Below the pieces are notes generated by a model, which saw nothing but the letters and a program-made list of their open reading frames with translations, did no database searches and was not told the origin of the DNA. A DNA stretch of 41,000 nt, from contig NZ_PYWN01000056.1 in NCBI RefSeq assembly GCF_003049505.1, positions 1-41,000 on the forward strand. Direction: 5' to 3'. A program made the position numbers and the translations under genes. This document shows positions 40,158 through 41,000 of the stretch, one piece after another. Position 1 is the first letter of the stretch. Every line of letters begins with the position of its first letter. The DNA comes from Metasolibacillus meyeri. Its GTDB lineage: Bacteria; Bacillota; Bacilli; Bacillales_A; Planococcaceae.

Positions 40158-40981
40158 TTATTGTGATTGCAAGATATGGTCATTAACAAATGCTTTTAAG
40201 AAAAATAGTTCATTATCATTAGGGTCTCGTTGATTTTCTCCCTTAAAGCAAGCAATCGCATTTTCCAGTGAGGTGGATGTGACAGCTCGATTTGCTGTTG
40301 TTAACTCTTCCCAATATATAGTCATTTCAACGGTATCACAGATGGATTCATGACCAAGTAGGAACATGTTTGCATCGTATTTTTGAATATCTTCAATCAT
40401 CGGCAGCAATGACGCTTGCTTGAAATGGAAGAGAGAATTTGTCGTTGTTCCATAGGCAGCATCCCCTAAAAAAATGACTTTTTCATCAGGAATATAGACA
40501 ATTGTGGAGTCATTAGTATGCGTACTTGTGATTTTTTCAATGATGCAAACTTTATTACCTAAATCAATCGTTAATGTATTGTCAAAGATGATCTGAGGAG
40601 CGTCCAATTGAAAACTATCTCGATTTGGGATTTCAGCCTGTATAATCTCCATGCATTTAGCGCTAATCTGATGTGTATGCACATACGTTTGCAGTGACTG
40701 GTCATCAAATTTATAGTTTTGCCACTCTTTTAATAGTTCGTTTGTTTGACGATTAACAATTGTGATGGCATCAAATTCATTCATACCAAGAATATGATCC
40801 CAATGCGCATGTGTCACAACCAAATATTTAATAGGTGGTAAGTTAAGTTTTTCGATTTCGTGTAAAAACTCTGCGCATGTTGTGGTGAATTGCCAGCGTC
40901 TATAACGAGACTAAATTGGTCACCACAAACCAATCCCAATGTAGACCTTTCTCGATCATCTTGATTAGATAAATAATAAAT
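40158..40981 (-). pseudogene. MBL-fold metallo-hydrolase, frameshifted and cut by the contig end
   Basis: The C-terminal 221 residues read VVTHAHWDHILGMNEF (metal motif HAHWDH), STHTNDSTIVYIPDEKVIFL, GDAAYG and LLGHESI, a complete MBL core. The N-terminal part (IYYLSNQDDRERSTLGLVCG, DQFSLVIDAGNSPQHAQSF) is in another frame. The shift falls at the A run 40864-40868: one more base there would join QSF to LHEIEKLNLPPIKYLVVTHA, which continues the downstream frame. The start of the gene lies beyond the end. The frameshift may be real or an error in thin coverage at a contig end. Substrate class unknown. Confidence 0.8.
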
Positions 40982-41000
40982 CTGTCTCTTATACACATCT
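40982..41000. other. Nextera/Tn5 mosaic-end adapter sequence (artefact)
   Basis: The final 19 bases, CTGTCTCTTATACACATCT, are exactly the Tn5 mosaic end used in Nextera libraries. It is untrimmed adapter, not genome. Read on the minus strand it gives the artefactual peptide MYKRQ at the start of the last open frame. Confidence 0.97.

Overview
The window looks like a chromosomal contig end from a low-GC, endospore-forming Firmicute of the Lysinibacillus/Solibacillus (Planococcaceae) type. The basis is AT-rich coding DNA, strong AAGGAGG-like ribosome binding sites with TTG and GTG starts, a YheC/YheD-type spore-associated ATP-grasp protein, an endonuclease Q, and an excalibur protein. Genus-level placement is inference. 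The last 19 bases are a Tn5/Nextera mosaic end, i.e. uncut library adapter, so biological sequence stops at about 40981.

Layout. 1-3700: tyrS behind a terminator/attenuator, then a three-gene operon (ECF sigma factor, PadR-like regulator, FtsW/RodA-type SEDS protein with a PadR-partner N-terminal domain) with an ECF-type promoter in front of the sigma gene. 3761-11010: a cluster of peptide-bond-type ligases: a YheC/D ATP-grasp fused to a Mur ligase, a free-standing ATP-grasp ligase, and two tandem MurF-like ligases. A roughly 640-bp array of 20-21-nt degenerate repeats lies inside it. 11211-21577: housekeeping and accessory genes (two-domain NlpC/P60 protein with a dead second domain, Na/Pi cotransporter, lipoprotein, chemoreceptor, RNase H-like protein, two-gene MBL unit, endonuclease Q, small proteins, SH3-excalibur protein). 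Two shorter 21-nt repeat tracts and one highly structured intergenic element are interspersed. 21577-34350: a divergent peptide uptake and catabolism locus. On the minus strand are an AroM-family protein, two amidohydrolases and a solute-binding protein. On the plus strand are two permeases, two ATPases, a DUF1177 protein, an M20 peptidase, an IclR regulator and an M29-like aminopeptidase. Two identical 13-bp sites lie between the divergent units. 34350-37920: gene fragments, a Zn-dependent phospholipase C-like protein, DUF2165, and a MarR/oxidoreductase divergent pair with a dense TTATC/GATAA operator cluster. 38116-38932: two short type I-C-like CRISPR arrays, each with its own copy of a duplicated leader and no cas genes nearby. 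39072 to the end: an alpha/beta hydrolase and a frameshifted, end-truncated MBL-fold gene.

The most interesting items are the ATP-grasp/Mur ligase cluster (cyanophycin-synthetase-like domain logic built from spore-associated parts), the duplicated leader-array CRISPR units with a compensatory change in the repeat stem, the 21-nt periodic intergenic repeats, and the ECF-PadR-SEDS operon. All function calls come from reading motifs; no database search was run.
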